Source: Gluconacetobacter aggeris
GTDB lineage: Bacteria; Pseudomonadota; Alphaproteobacteria; Acetobacterales; Acetobacteraceae
DNA: 64,000 nt
NCBI RefSeq assembly: GCF_014174395.1
Contig: NZ_JABEQD010000001.1
Coordinates: 1 to 64,000 of the forward strand
Direction: 5' to 3'
Translations under genes and position numbers: made by a program
Notes under the pieces: model-generated
The model's input: the letters and a program-made list of their open reading frames with translations, nothing else
The model's database searches: none
What the model was told of the DNA's origin: nothing
In this document: positions 42,894 to 52,239 of the stretch, in pieces
Position numbering within the stretch: position 1 is the first letter of the stretch
How the letters are laid out: each line of letters starts with the position of its first letter

Positions 42894-43691
42894 GTGCAGC
42901 TCGGGCGCCGGCTGTTCTATGACGCCGACCTGTCGGCGGATGGCAGCATGTCCTGCGCCACCTGCCACGCCCAGCGCCACGCCTTCGCCGACGGCAACCG
43001 CACCCATCCCGGCGTGACCGACCAGCCGGGCGTACGCAACGTGCCGTCACTGGCCAATGTCGGCGCGTTTTCGACCCTGACCTGGATCGACCAGCACGTC
43101 ACGCGCCTTGATCGGCAATTCTTCATCCCCGTGATAGGCCATCATCCCGTGGAAATGGGCATGCCCGACCGCGCCACGCTGGTCGGGCGCATCGCCGGCA
43201 ACGTCTGCTACCGCCACCTCTTCGCCCGAGCATTCCCCCGCGCCCAGGGACGCATCGACGCCGTCTCCATCGCAACGGCGGTCGCCCTCTTCGAACGCAC
43301 GCTGGTCTCGCGCGACAGCGCGTGGGATCAGGCCCGGCAGGGCCAAGCCAGGCTGGAGCCGGAGGCCGCGCGCGGCCAAGCCCTGTTCTTCGGGCGCGAA
43401 CACTGCGCCGCCTGCCACGCTGGCGCCCTGCTCACCGACATGCGGTTCCACACAATCGACCCAACCCATCCGGCCCGGATCAGAACCCCCTCCCTGCGCA
43501 ACGTGGCGGTCACTGCACCCTATCTGCATGACGGCACGGCTCCCACATTGCGTGCGGCCATCGCCGCCCACGGACAGGCGCTCCCGGATGACGACGAAGC
43601 GGCTCTGGAATCCTTCCTGCGGGCGCTGACCGACGCGCATTTCCTGCACGACCCGGCCCTCGCCCTGCCCCCCGAATCCTGCCCGGCCTGA
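42894..43691 (+). pseudogene. Dihaem cytochrome c peroxidase / MauG-like, 5'-truncated
   Basis: The remaining 265 residues include both haem c sites, SCATCH near residue 24 and CAACH near residue 172. The His and Met surroundings (HHPVEMGMPDRATL, RIRTPSLRNVAVTAPYLHDG) fit the CcpA/MauG family. No signal peptide exists: upstream of GTG 42894 the frame gives TPSLTAQEAG, and the leader-like GQILPGQPLPP lies in another frame. Without export to the periplasm haem c cannot be attached, so I judge it dead. The IS relic immediately upstream is the likely cause. Confidence 0.65.
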
Positions 43692-43707
43692 TCAGCCCGT
43701 CAGCCTC

Positions 43708-44094
43708 TCAGTGATCGTCCACTTTCTTCGGCCCCAGCATCGCTTCAACGGTCTGGGCATCGAGCGCATCCTGATAATGATTGCCGAAATGGGTCCGCAC
43801 GTAATTCACCACGGACGCGATCTGCGCGGGCGAGAGAATGTCGGAAAACCACGGCATGCCGCCATGCCCCTGCGCCACGATGGTCGCCGGATAGGCCGCC
43901 ACCGCCAGGCGGGCATTATGCGCCAGCGCCGGCACCCTGCCCGCCCCGATCGCGCCCGTTCCGCCCTGCATGTGGCACGCCTGGCAGATCTGCCGGTAGA
44001 TCTCGCCCCCATCGGCCGACGGCGCCTGCGCCCGCGCCGGGCCGGCCGCGCCCCAGGCGCAGGCCAGCAGCAGGGCCAGAACCAACCGCCTCAT
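43708..44094 (-). CDS. Small c-type cytochrome
   Basis: 128 residues with a signal peptide (residues 1-22, LVLALLLACAWGAAGPARA). One haem site, IYRQICQACHMQGGTG, and the distal Met region GGMPWFSDILSPAQIASVVN are standard for class I cytochromes c, followed by YVRTHFGNHY. Its ATG overlaps the stop of the flavoprotein gene by four bases, so the two are translationally coupled. It probably takes electrons from that enzyme in the periplasm. Confidence 0.92.
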   Translation of the reverse strand: MRRLVLALLLACAWGAAGPARAQAPSADGGEIYRQICQACHMQGGTGAIGAGRVPALAHNARLAVAAYPATIVAQGHGGMPWFSDILSPAQIASVVNYVRTHFGNHYQDALDAQTVEAMLGPKKVDDH

Positions 44095-45680
44095 ACGGCC
44101 GTCGCACGATGATGAAGTTGCCGGATGGCGTCGAGCGATGACAGCAAGGCCCCCTCCTGCCAGCCTGCCATGTAAGAGGCATGATCACCGGCCAACACGA
44201 TCCTTCCTTCCATGGACACCAGATTCTGGTAATGCGCGGCCCGGTCGGCCTCGCTCCAGCGCGCGCGGCACCCCAGCATCCACGGCACGCGGCTCCACGC
44301 CACGGAGGCACCGCTCAGGAATTCCTTCCGATATTGCGGATGGATCTTCTCGCCCTGTTTCAGCGCAGCCTCGATCCGCTCTTCCGGCGTCATCCCCGCC
44401 AGGTCATATCCCCCGCGCCCCAGGGCAAACGCCCCCAGCAGAACCGCCGGTCCCGCGGCATGGAAATTGTCATTGGGGTAGGATACCAAAGCGATTTCCT
44501 GATCCGTGAAGCTGATGCCGCCATAGATCGCCTCATCCTCCTCCCAGAACCGCCGGCGAAATTCCAGCCCGATCTTCGCGTGCGACGCATACGGCACGGC
44601 GCTGATCGCAGCCTTCTTGGCCGCCGACACCTGAATATCGATCTGCGAGAGGATACTGAGCGGCAGCGTGCATACGCACCAATCCGCCTTCGTTTCATGC
44701 ATCTCGGCCGACCGCGTGTCGGCCCAGCGGACCGTCACGCCGTTTTCGTCCTGCGCAATACCCGTCACCTTGGCATTCAGGGTGATCTGGTGCGACAGGC
44801 GACTGGCAAAGGCCTTGCCGATCATGTCCATCCCCCCTACGGGCTGGAACATGGTCGGCTGCATGTCATAGCTGGTGAAGAACGTCATGCTCTTCCACAC
44901 CACCGGGTCCAGCACGTCATGAAACGGCAGCAGGTCCGAAGGCAGCGGCGCGCCATCGGCCCCGGCCCCCGGCGGCCGGGCATAGCCGCGGTGCCCCGAC
45001 ACAGGCAGCCCCTTGCGATAGGCGAGAGAGTCGTCCAGCGCCCCCCACCCTTTCAGGGCCTCCAGCAGCCGTTCTCGATCCTCCTGCGTCACGGCGTGGT
45101 CGAGCCCGCCGGTATTGACCGCCGTGGCCAGAAGCGACGCCACATTGCCGTGGAAATCCGCCGCCACCTCCCGGTAGCGCTGCGGCCTGCCGCCGAACGC
45201 ATGCGTGGAATGGACGAACGCATTGTTGTTGAACTGAATGAACGGCTCCAGCCGCACATTGAAGGCCCGGCAATAATGCAGGATGGCACGATGATGGTGC
45301 GAAATCCGCCACGGACCGGGATTGAGGTAATTCCCCGGCGCAAACCGGACCGTCTGCGTCGCACCGCCCAGCTCGGTATAGGTGTCGCCCCCACGCAGGG
45401 TCCAGTTCCGCCCACCCGGACGGTTCTGGTATTCCAGCACCTGCACCGCATAGCCGGCCCGTTCCAGCTCATACGCCGCCAGCAATCCTGCAAGGCCGGC
45501 GCCCAGCACCACCACCTTCGCCCCCCGGGGCGCCCCGGACAGGTCGGGCGCGCCGGTAAATTGCGATTCCGCCGCGTGACCAAGCGCCGTCATGGCCTGG
45601 TACATCGCCCCCGCACCCGCGATCAGGCCAATGGCCCGCAGCATGTCCCGCCGCGTGAAAGCAGTCTGGCCCGTCGTCAT
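44091..45680 (-). CDS. Tat-exported FAD amine-oxidase-like dehydrogenase
   Basis: 529 residues. A twin-arginine signal (FTRRDMLRAIGLIAGAGAMY) leads to the flavin-containing amine oxidase fold. The FAD motif is VVVLGAGLAGLLAAYELERA, followed by EYQNRPGGRNWTLRGGDTY and the C-terminal VLAGDHASYMAGWQEGALLS. Such enzymes oxidise amines or amino acids. Export folded through Tat together with a coupled cytochrome c suggests a dehydrogenase that passes electrons to the respiratory chain rather than to O2. The substrate is unknown. A truncated MauG-like gene lies on the other side of the cytochrome. Confidence 0.88.
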   Translation of the reverse strand: MTTGQTAFTRRDMLRAIGLIAGAGAMYQAMTALGHAAESQFTGAPDLSGAPRGAKVVVLGAGLAGLLAAYELERAGYAVQVLEYQNRPGGRNWTLRGGDTYTELGGATQTVRFAPGNYLNPGPWRISHHHRAILHYCRAFNVRLEPFIQFNNNAFVHSTHAFGGRPQRYREVAADFHGNVASLLATAVNTGGLDHAVTQEDRERLLEALKGWGALDDSLAYRKGLPVSGHRGYARPPGAGADGAPLPSDLLPFHDVLDPVVWKSMTFFTSYDMQPTMFQPVGGMDMIGKAFASRLSHQITLNAKVTGIAQDENGVTVRWADTRSAEMHETKADWCVCTLPLSILSQIDIQVSAAKKAAISAVPYASHAKIGLEFRRRFWEEDEAIYGGISFTDQEIALVSYPNDNFHAAGPAVLLGAFALGRGGYDLAGMTPEERIEAALKQGEKIHPQYRKEFLSGASVAWSRVPWMLGCRARWSEADRAAHYQNLVSMEGRIVLAGDHASYMAGWQEGALLSSLDAIRQLHHRATAV

Positions 45681-45798
45681 CCTGTCGTGTCTCTCCAGCC
45701 GGCTACGCTGTCAGTGCGATACCGTTATGACAGGCAGCGGCGAGGATTGTCAAAATCACGTGTGCCGGGCGTTTCCGTCTTTTTGAAAAGAGAAATCT

Positions 45799-46341
45799 TC
45801 AAACGCCATCCGGCAGTTTCGACCGCATCATCTCCCGCCGGTCGATCCGCTGCCCGTCCACGACGAAGGTGCCGTCGCCGATGGCATGGATCGTCCGCCG
45901 CTCCTGCCGCGCGGCATCCATATGGGCCGCGACCCCCTCCAGCACCACGATGCTGTAGCGTTCGATGAAATCGACCACCCGGCACTCGATATGCGCCAGA
46001 CATTGCCCGATCAGCGGCGCGCGAACCCGATGGGCCTGCTCACGCATCAACCCGAATGTCGCGAACTTGTCGATATCCTGCCCCGAACAGGTCCCGATCC
46101 CCACGACGGTATCGATCATGTCCACCGTCGGAATCGCGATCACGCATTCCTTCGTGCGCTGCAACGCGGCGAAGGAATAATTCCACGGCCCCGTCGTGAT
46201 GGCGAAGGAGGCCGAGAAATCCAGCACCATGGTCCAGGAAATGGTCATCACATTGTCCCGGTGGCGGTCATGGGTCGTGACCAGCACCACCGGCCCCGGC
46301 TCCAGCAGCGTGAATGCCTTGCTGATCGGCAGATCGTCCAT
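45799..46341 (-). CDS. Flavin reductase-like FMN-binding protein
   Basis: About 180 residues with the split-barrel flavin reductase pattern: GPVVLVTTHDRHRDNVMTIS at the start, FAITTGPWNYSFAALQRTKE, CVIAIPTVDMIDTVVGIGTC then SGQDIDKFATFGL. Members reduce flavin for a monooxygenase or act as NAD(P)H:FMN oxidoreductases; no monooxygenase is adjacent. ATG 46341 is chosen because GGAAGG lies nine bases upstream; it touches the ATG at 46350. Confidence 0.88.
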   Translation of the reverse strand: MDDLPISKAFTLLEPGPVVLVTTHDRHRDNVMTISWTMVLDFSASFAITTGPWNYSFAALQRTKECVIAIPTVDMIDTVVGIGTCSGQDIDKFATFGLMREQAHRVRAPLIGQCLAHIECRVVDFIERYSIVVLEGVAAHMDAARQERRTIHAIGDGTFVVDGQRIDRREMMRSKLPDGV

Positions 46342-46490
46342 GGCGGCCATCCTTCCGCGTCAGTTGGAGGATAGCATGTTTTCCCCAGGCCAGCGGCGCA
46401 CGAACCCGTCTCCGCTGTCGCATTTTCGCGATCATGTTGTTATCCCGTCCGGACCGGCCTCTCCCGCAGGGGCCCACACCAGTGGAGACC

Positions 46491-46886
46491 ATGATGACGT
46501 CGGCGATGCTCATTCTTGTCGGATGCCAGCTTCTGGGCGAATTGCTGCGCGCCACGTTTCAGCTCCCGATCCCGGGCCCGGTCATCGGCATGTTCCTGCT
46601 GGCCCTCGCACTCGGCCTTCGGGCCCGGCGCACCGGCAATGACCGGACACCCGCGCCGCTGAAACCGGCGGCCGAGGGGCTGATCGCCAATATGGGCCTG
46701 CTGTTCGTGCCCGCCGGCGTCGGAATCATTGCCGAGGCCGGGGTCATCCGCAAGGAATGGCTGCCGATCCTCGTCGCCGTGGCCGGCTCGACCATCCTCA
46801 GCCTGATCGTGACCGCGCTGGTCATGCACTGGACCCTGCGCCCCACCCACGCGCACGATACCGATCGCCAGGGACGCGCATCATGA
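46491..46886 (+). CDS. lrgA: LrgA/CidA family holin-like protein
   Basis: 131 residues with four hydrophobic segments. CQLLGELLRATFQLPIPGPV then IGMFLLALALG is the LrgA/CidA signature, followed by GLLFVPAGVGIIAEAGVI. These proteins work with LrgB in murein hydrolase control or in export of organic acids such as pyruvate, an idea that fits a pyruvate-oxidising acetic acid bacterium. It overlaps lrgB by four bases (ATGA). Confidence 0.92.
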   Translation: MMTSAMLILVGCQLLGELLRATFQLPIPGPVIGMFLLALALGLRARRTGNDRTPAPLKPAAEGLIANMGLLFVPAGVGIIAEAGVIRKEWLPILVAVAGSTILSLIVTALVMHWTLRPTHAHDTDRQGRAS

Positions 46887-47602
46887 ACGCCGCTCTCCAT
46901 CATCTCTGGACGCCCCTTTCCGCCACCCCGCTGCTCTGGCTGGTGGTCACGCTCGCGGCCTATGTCATCGGCCGCCAGGTGCAGAAAGCCTGCGGGGGCT
47001 CGCCCTTCGCCAGCCCGGTGCTGATCGCGATCCTGATCGTGGGGGCGACCCTGCTGGGCACGGGCACGTCCTACGACACTTATTTCGCCGGCGCGCAGTT
47101 CATCCATTTCCTGCTCGGCCCCGTGACGGTGGCGCTGGCGGTACCGCTGGCCGAGAATTTCGCCCTGGTCCGCCGCCATCTCTCCAGCATCGGCCTCGCC
47201 CTGCTGGCCGGCTCGCTCACCTCGGTCATCAGCGGGGTGGGCATCGTCTGGCTGCTGGGCGGGTCGCGCAGCGTCGCGCTGTCCATGGCGCCCAAGGCCG
47301 TCACCACGCCGATCGCCATGGCGGTGTCCGACCAGATCGGCGGCGTGCCCGCGCTCACCGCCTCGCTGGCAATCCTGGGCGGCATCCTGGCGGCCATCAT
47401 CGGCCGGCACATGCTCGCCCGCTTCCAGATCGACGACTGGCGGGCACACGGCCTGGCTGCCGGCGTCGCCGGCAGCGGTATCGCGGCCGCCCAGGTCGCA
47501 GCCCTCGACGAGGTCGGGGCGGCCTTCGCCGCCCTGGGCATCGGGCTGAACGGCCTGCTGACCGCCCTGCTGGTGCCGCTCCTCGCCGCATTATGGCGTT
47601 AG
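46883..47602 (+). CDS. lrgB: LrgB family membrane protein
   Basis: 239 residues, six or more hydrophobic segments. Family motifs: FLLGPVTVALAVPLAENFAL, SMAPKAVTTPIAMAVSDQIG and HGLAAGVAGSGIAAAQVAAL. It acts as the integral partner of LrgA. ATG 46883 overlaps the lrgA stop, so the two are coupled. Confidence 0.93.
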   Translation: MNAALHHLWTPLSATPLLWLVVTLAAYVIGRQVQKACGGSPFASPVLIAILIVGATLLGTGTSYDTYFAGAQFIHFLLGPVTVALAVPLAENFALVRRHLSSIGLALLAGSLTSVISGVGIVWLLGGSRSVALSMAPKAVTTPIAMAVSDQIGGVPALTASLAILGGILAAIIGRHMLARFQIDDWRAHGLAAGVAGSGIAAAQVAALDEVGAAFAALGIGLNGLLTALLVPLLAALWR

Positions 47603-47663
47603 CGCCCGTTCGACATGCGCGCCGGCGATCACCCGCCGCGCGCTGCGCGGATCGACACCCAAC

Positions 47664-47678
47664 TAGACGACCGGTCTA
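47664..47678. promoter_or_regulatory. TetR operator upstream of the tetR-yqhD pair
   Basis: TAGAC GACCG GTCTA, an inverted repeat with 5-bp arms 20 bases before the tetR start. It resembles the TAGACCGGTCTA-type operators of alphaproteobacterial TetR proteins, so autoregulation is likely. Confidence 0.65.
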
Positions 47679-47698
47679 ATTCAGGATAGCCTCCCCTC

Positions 47699-48298
47699 AT
47701 GAACGCAGCATCCGTCCATCACGATGTCCGCCGCCATATCCTGGACACGGCACGGCCGATCATCGGCAGCAAAGGCTTCTCGGCGGTCGGCCTCAACGAG
47801 ATCCTCTGCGCGGCAGAGATCCCCAAGGGCTCGTTCTATCATTACTTCGCCTCGAAGGAGGCCTTCGGCGAGGCGCTGCTGGAGCAGTATTTCACCACCT
47901 ATCTCGCCCGGATCGACGCGCTGCTGGACCAGCGCGACGGCACCGCCGGCCAGCGTTTCATGACCTACTGGGCCCAGTGGCGCGATGCGCATATCGCGGG
48001 CACGGTCCACGACCATTGCCTGGCCGTCAAACTCGGCGCCGAGGTCTGCGACCTTTCGGAGCGGATGCGCCTGATCCTGCAGGACGGCGCCACCGAAGTC
48101 GTGGACCGTCTGGCCCGCTTCATCGCGGCCGGCCAGCAGGACGGCTCGCTGCCCGTGACGCAGGATGCCCGCCCGCTGGCCGCCGCCCTCTACCAGCTCT
48201 GGCTGGGGGCGACGCTGCTGGCGAAATTCACCCGCGACCGTCAAGCGTTCGACGACGCCATGACGGCCACCCGTCGGATGCTCGGCCTGTCCGCCTGA
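47699..48298 (+). CDS. TetR family repressor
   Basis: 199 residues. The helix-turn-helix SAVGLNEILCAAEIPKGSFY then HYFASKEAFGEALLEQYF is typical of the AcuR/YqhC-neighbour type of TetR. The C-domain contains CLAVKLGAEVCDLSERMRLI, with Cys residues that could sense electrophiles. It lies 40 bases upstream of yqhD on the same strand, so it probably controls yqhD as one operon from the operator at 47664. Confidence 0.92.
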   Translation: MNAASVHHDVRRHILDTARPIIGSKGFSAVGLNEILCAAEIPKGSFYHYFASKEAFGEALLEQYFTTYLARIDALLDQRDGTAGQRFMTYWAQWRDAHIAGTVHDHCLAVKLGAEVCDLSERMRLILQDGATEVVDRLARFIAAGQQDGSLPVTQDARPLAAALYQLWLGATLLAKFTRDRQAFDDAMTATRRMLGLSA

Positions 48299-48338
48299 CC
48301 CGATCTTCCGCCGGCCACGCCGACGGCAAGGAGACACC

Positions 48339-49496
48339 ATGCAGAATTTCGAATTCTACAACCCGACCCGCATCATCTTCGGCAAGGACACGATCGCCCA
48401 GCTTGCCGACCATGTTCCGTCCGAAGCGCGCGTGCTGGTCTTGTATGGCGGCTCCAGCGCCGAGAAGAACGGCACGCTGGCCGAAGTCCGCGCAGCCCTG
48501 GGCACGCGGACGGTGCGCGAATTCGGCGGCATCGAGGCCAACCCCACCTACGAGACCCTGATGCGCGCGGTCGCCACCATTCGTGCGGAAGGGCTGGATT
48601 TCCTGCTGGCGGTCGGCGGCGGATCGGTGATCGACGGCACCAAATTCGTTGCCGCCGCCGTGGACTACAAGGGCGACGCGTGGGACATCCTGCGCACCCA
48701 TGGGGCGGATGTGACCGGCGCCCTGCCCTTCGGCAGCGTGCTGACGCTGCCCGCCACGGGGTCGGAAATGAACAGTTTCAGCGTCATTTCCCGCACGGAA
48801 ACCCGGGAGAAGCTCGCCTTCGGCAGCCCCCACGTCTTCCCGCGCTTCTCGGTGCTGGACCCCACCAAGACCTACACCCTGCCGGTGCGGCAGGTCGCCA
48901 ACGGCGTGGCCGATGCCTTCACCCACATCATGGAACAGTATCTGACCTACCCGGCCGGCGGCATGGCGCAGGACCGTTTCGCCGAAGGGCTGCTGCTGAG
49001 CCTGATCGAAATCGGGCCGAAGGTCATCGCCAGCCCGCATGATTACGATCTGCGCGCCAACCTGATGTGGATCGCGACCCTGGCGCTGAACGGGCTGATC
49101 GGCGCCGGCGTGCCGCAGGACTGGGCGACGCACATGATCGGCCACGAACTGACGGCGCGCCACGATATCGACCATGCCCGCACGCTGGCCATCGTCCTGC
49201 CCGCCATGCTGCGGGTCCGCAAGGACGCCAAGCGCGGCAAGCTGCTGCAATATGCCGAGCGGGTCTGGAACCTGCGCGACGGCACCGAGGACGAGCGGAT
49301 CGAAAGCGCGATCGCGCGCACCAGCGCCTTCTTCGAAAGCCTGGATATCCCCACCCGCCTGTCCGCCTACGGGCTCGGCACCGAGACGATCGACGGCGTG
49401 ATCGGCCAACTCGCACAGCACGGCATGACCGCACTGGGCGAACATCAGGACGTAACGCTGGAAGTCAGCCGCCGCGTTCTGGAAGCCAGCCTCTGA
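48339..49496 (+). CDS. yqhD: NADPH-dependent aldehyde reductase, YqhD-type iron-containing alcohol dehydrogenase
   Basis: 385 residues, aligned end to end with E. coli YqhD by eye. The NADPH-binding AVGGGSVIDGTKFVAAAVD and the metal ligands are present: VADAFTHIMEQ (Asp and His), then MIGHELTARHDIDHARTLAI (two His). It reduces short-chain and toxic aldehydes such as methylglyoxal, acrolein or furfural. AAGGAG precedes the ATG. Control by the upstream TetR gene would allow induction by aldehydes. Confidence 0.94.
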   Translation: MQNFEFYNPTRIIFGKDTIAQLADHVPSEARVLVLYGGSSAEKNGTLAEVRAALGTRTVREFGGIEANPTYETLMRAVATIRAEGLDFLLAVGGGSVIDGTKFVAAAVDYKGDAWDILRTHGADVTGALPFGSVLTLPATGSEMNSFSVISRTETREKLAFGSPHVFPRFSVLDPTKTYTLPVRQVANGVADAFTHIMEQYLTYPAGGMAQDRFAEGLLLSLIEIGPKVIASPHDYDLRANLMWIATLALNGLIGAGVPQDWATHMIGHELTARHDIDHARTLAIVLPAMLRVRKDAKRGKLLQYAERVWNLRDGTEDERIESAIARTSAFFESLDIPTRLSAYGLGTETIDGVIGQLAQHGMTALGEHQDVTLEVSRRVLEASL

Positions 49497-49506
49497 AAGC
49501 CAGGGA

Positions 49507-51006
49507 CTAGGCTGAAAAAGGAGCCGAATCCCGCACATGCTGGCGATCCCACCGCCGCGTCAGCGGCAGTAATGCCGCGAACAGGATCACGATCGTGCCG
49601 GCGGCAATAGCCAGGGTCAGGAACAGGCCGGCATAGGCCTCCGCCCCCGCCGCCGGATGCGCGGGGGCACCGGCCGCCAGGTTGGCGACCATGCTGCCGA
49701 CATACATCGCCACCCCCATCGACAGCAGGTACGACCCCATCATGAACCCACCCATGGCAGCGGGCACATAGCGCGCGATCACCGCCAGCCCCAGCCCGCC
49801 GACCAGCAATTCACCCACCGCCAGGGCACAATAGGCCGCAATCATGAACCAGGGCGAAACCAGCCCCGCCCCACCCGACAGCGCCCCCAGCCACCAGATC
49901 ACGAAGGCCAGCGTCACCAGGCTGTATCCCAGCACGAACTTCCGCGCGATCGGCAGGTCGCGCCCCCGCTGGGCCAGGCGCCGGTAGAGAAAGGCCAGGA
50001 TCGGACTGGCCACCATGATCCAGATCGGATTCAGGGCCTGGAACTGGCCGGCCGACATATGGAACAGCGTCACCCCGCCCAGCGTCACGTCACCACGCAC
50101 CGCACGCAAGGCAAACAGGGTCAGCGAGGTCACGATCTGCTGGTAGAATACGAAATAGATCATGCCCTGGATCGACAGCATGTAGGCCATCCGCAACCCC
50201 GGCCGCTGCGCCGGCACCGCCCGCCGATAGATCATCGCCCAGATACCCAGGACCGACAGCGCGGCCAGCCACACACAGGCCCGCGCCACCGCCGGCCGAT
50301 CCAGAATCAGGTGCAACCCCACGATCGCCCCCACCATGCCCAGCAGCAACCCACCCACCGGCCCTGCGGCCAGCGGCGCAAAATCGGGCGCCGAACCGAC
50401 ATGGCGCAACCGACTGCGCAGGACGGCATAGACGCACAGACCGAACGCCAGCCCGGCGGAACAGGTGGCGAACGACGCCGCAGGGCCGAAATGGTCCTGC
50501 AACAGGGGCGTCAGCAGGATCGACGCGGTCGAGCCGACGTTGACGGCCATGTAATAGAGCGTGAAGGCGGAATCGAGCGCCGTATCATCGCCCTCATAGA
50601 TCCGGCGCACCAGGTTGGCGGCATTGGGCTTGAAAAATCCGTTGCCGGTCGCGATCAGCGCCATGGCCACCGTCATCAGCCCGACATGCACCGTCGCCAC
50701 CGCCAGCGCGGCATAGCCGCCCATCATGCAGGTAGCCCCCAGCAGCATGGTCCGGCGCGTCCCCAGCACCCGGTCGCCTACCCACCCCCCACCCACCGGC
50801 AAGGCATAGGCCATGGCCGCGAAGGCCCCCATCAGCAGATTGGCCCGCGCATCCGCCATGCCGAGCTGCCGCACCATGAACAGCAGCAGAACAGCCTGCA
50901 TGCCGTAATAGCCGAACCGCTCCCACAATTCGATCGCAACCACGACAGCGAAGGACGAAGACCGCGTGATGGGCCGCGACGATATGGAAGTAAGGGCAGA
51001 TGGCAT
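49507..51006 (-). CDS. POT/PTR family proton-dependent oligopeptide transporter
   Basis: 499 residues, fourteen hydrophobic segments. The POT signature is clear: IELWERFGYYGMQAVLLLFM in helix 1 (ExxER-like), PVGGGWVGDRVLGTRRTMLL, and GNGFFKPNAANLVRRIY in helix 4. A later FYQQIVTSLTLFALR matches the helix 7 region. It imports di- and tripeptides with protons. ATG 51006 is preceded by AGGAAG; the frame stays open to 51225 without support. It converges on yqhD and is divergent from the hydrolase gene. Confidence 0.93.
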   Translation of the reverse strand: MPSALTSISSRPITRSSSFAVVVAIELWERFGYYGMQAVLLLFMVRQLGMADARANLLMGAFAAMAYALPVGGGWVGDRVLGTRRTMLLGATCMMGGYAALAVATVHVGLMTVAMALIATGNGFFKPNAANLVRRIYEGDDTALDSAFTLYYMAVNVGSTASILLTPLLQDHFGPAASFATCSAGLAFGLCVYAVLRSRLRHVGSAPDFAPLAAGPVGGLLLGMVGAIVGLHLILDRPAVARACVWLAALSVLGIWAMIYRRAVPAQRPGLRMAYMLSIQGMIYFVFYQQIVTSLTLFALRAVRGDVTLGGVTLFHMSAGQFQALNPIWIMVASPILAFLYRRLAQRGRDLPIARKFVLGYSLVTLAFVIWWLGALSGGAGLVSPWFMIAAYCALAVGELLVGGLGLAVIARYVPAAMGGFMMGSYLLSMGVAMYVGSMVANLAAGAPAHPAAGAEAYAGLFLTLAIAAGTIVILFAALLPLTRRWDRQHVRDSAPFSA

Positions 51007-51302
51007 GAGCTTCCTGACAGATGACAAGAGCAAGGAGGGACCCTTGCGGCCCCTCCAGGCGCGAAAATGGTTATAGATTTCTGTTTTCAATAGACTGTTC
51101 ACCCAGCCGGACAAGCATGTCCGGCCAAGGCCTGCTTCACGAGCATGTTTTAGGCGTTTCGATATCGAGCGGAAGCGGTACGCCGCCCATTCGGCGCAGG
51201 AACGCAAGCGATGCGTCGCCGCCACTGGCCCACCCGATCCGATATCGGCATGTTGACGCCACTAGGCCGGAACACCCATGGCACGAGCGGAAAGGATCAG
51301 GG

Positions 51303-52223
51303 ATGGAACAGAGCCACGACGACGCATCAGGTTCCACCGAGCATGTGGTGGGCTATCGTGGCCTGACGCTGCATGATGAGGTGCAGGACGCGGCGATCGA
51401 ACTGGCGATCCTCTATCCCACCACCGGCACACCATATCCGCGCCGCTTCGGCCCCTATCGCCTACCCCTCGCCGAAGGACCGGTCGCGGGCCATGCTCGG
51501 CCGCTGGTCGTGCTGTCTCATGGCAATGGCGGATCGCCCTGGGTCTATCGTGACCTGGCAATGGCCCTGGCGTCGCGCGGCTTCGTGATCGCCATGCCGA
51601 AACACCCCGGCAACAGCCTGAACGACGACGCGCTGGCCCGCACACTGGCCAATCTGGAAAACCGCCCCCGGCACGTGTGCCTGAGCATCGCCGCCGCCTT
51701 CGCCGACCCGGTGGTCGGCCCCGCCCTGCGGCCGGAGCGCGTGGCACTGATAGGCCATTCCCTGGGCACCTACACGGTACTGGCAGCGGCGGGAGGGCAG
51801 CCATGGAGCGGCGGACGCAGCCCGGACGATCCGCCACGCCGCATCGCCATCACGCATGACCGGCGCGTTCACGCGCTGGTGCTGCTGGCCCCGGCCACCG
51901 GGTGGTTCCGCGGTCCCGGCGCCCTGTCGACGGTCCGCTGTCCGATCCTGATGCGCACGGCAGCCAAGGACGACGTCACCCCGCCGGCGCTGGCCGATAT
52001 CGTCATGCAGGGCGTGCCGGACCCGGCGCTGATCGATAATCGCTGCGTGCCCGGCGCGGGACATTTCTCGTTCCTCAGCCCCTTCCCCGCGAACATGGTA
52101 CGCCCGGATTTTCCGCCATCGCAGGACCCGCCGGGCTTCGACCGCACCGGCTTTCAACACGTCATGGCGGATGAGATCAGTGCCTTCCTGCACCGCACGA
52201 TGGCGGACCAGCCGTCCGCGTGA
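51303..52223 (+). CDS. Alpha/beta hydrolase (dienelactone hydrolase/PAF-acetylhydrolase-like)
   Basis: 306 residues. Oxyanion region PLVVLSHGNGGSPWVYRDLA, nucleophile elbow VALIGHSLGTYTVLAAAG (Ser), an acid region RTAAKDDVTPP and the catalytic His in PGAGHFSFLSPF. No signal peptide. The substrate is unknown, probably an ester. ATG 51303 has AGGATCAGGG just upstream; the open frame back to 51021 is not supported. Confidence 0.9.
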   Translation: MEQSHDDASGSTEHVVGYRGLTLHDEVQDAAIELAILYPTTGTPYPRRFGPYRLPLAEGPVAGHARPLVVLSHGNGGSPWVYRDLAMALASRGFVIAMPKHPGNSLNDDALARTLANLENRPRHVCLSIAAAFADPVVGPALRPERVALIGHSLGTYTVLAAAGGQPWSGGRSPDDPPRRIAITHDRRVHALVLLAPATGWFRGPGALSTVRCPILMRTAAKDDVTPPALADIVMQGVPDPALIDNRCVPGAGHFSFLSPFPANMVRPDFPPSQDPPGFDRTGFQHVMADEISAFLHRTMADQPSA

Positions 52224-52239
52224 CAGCCTGCGCGATCGC

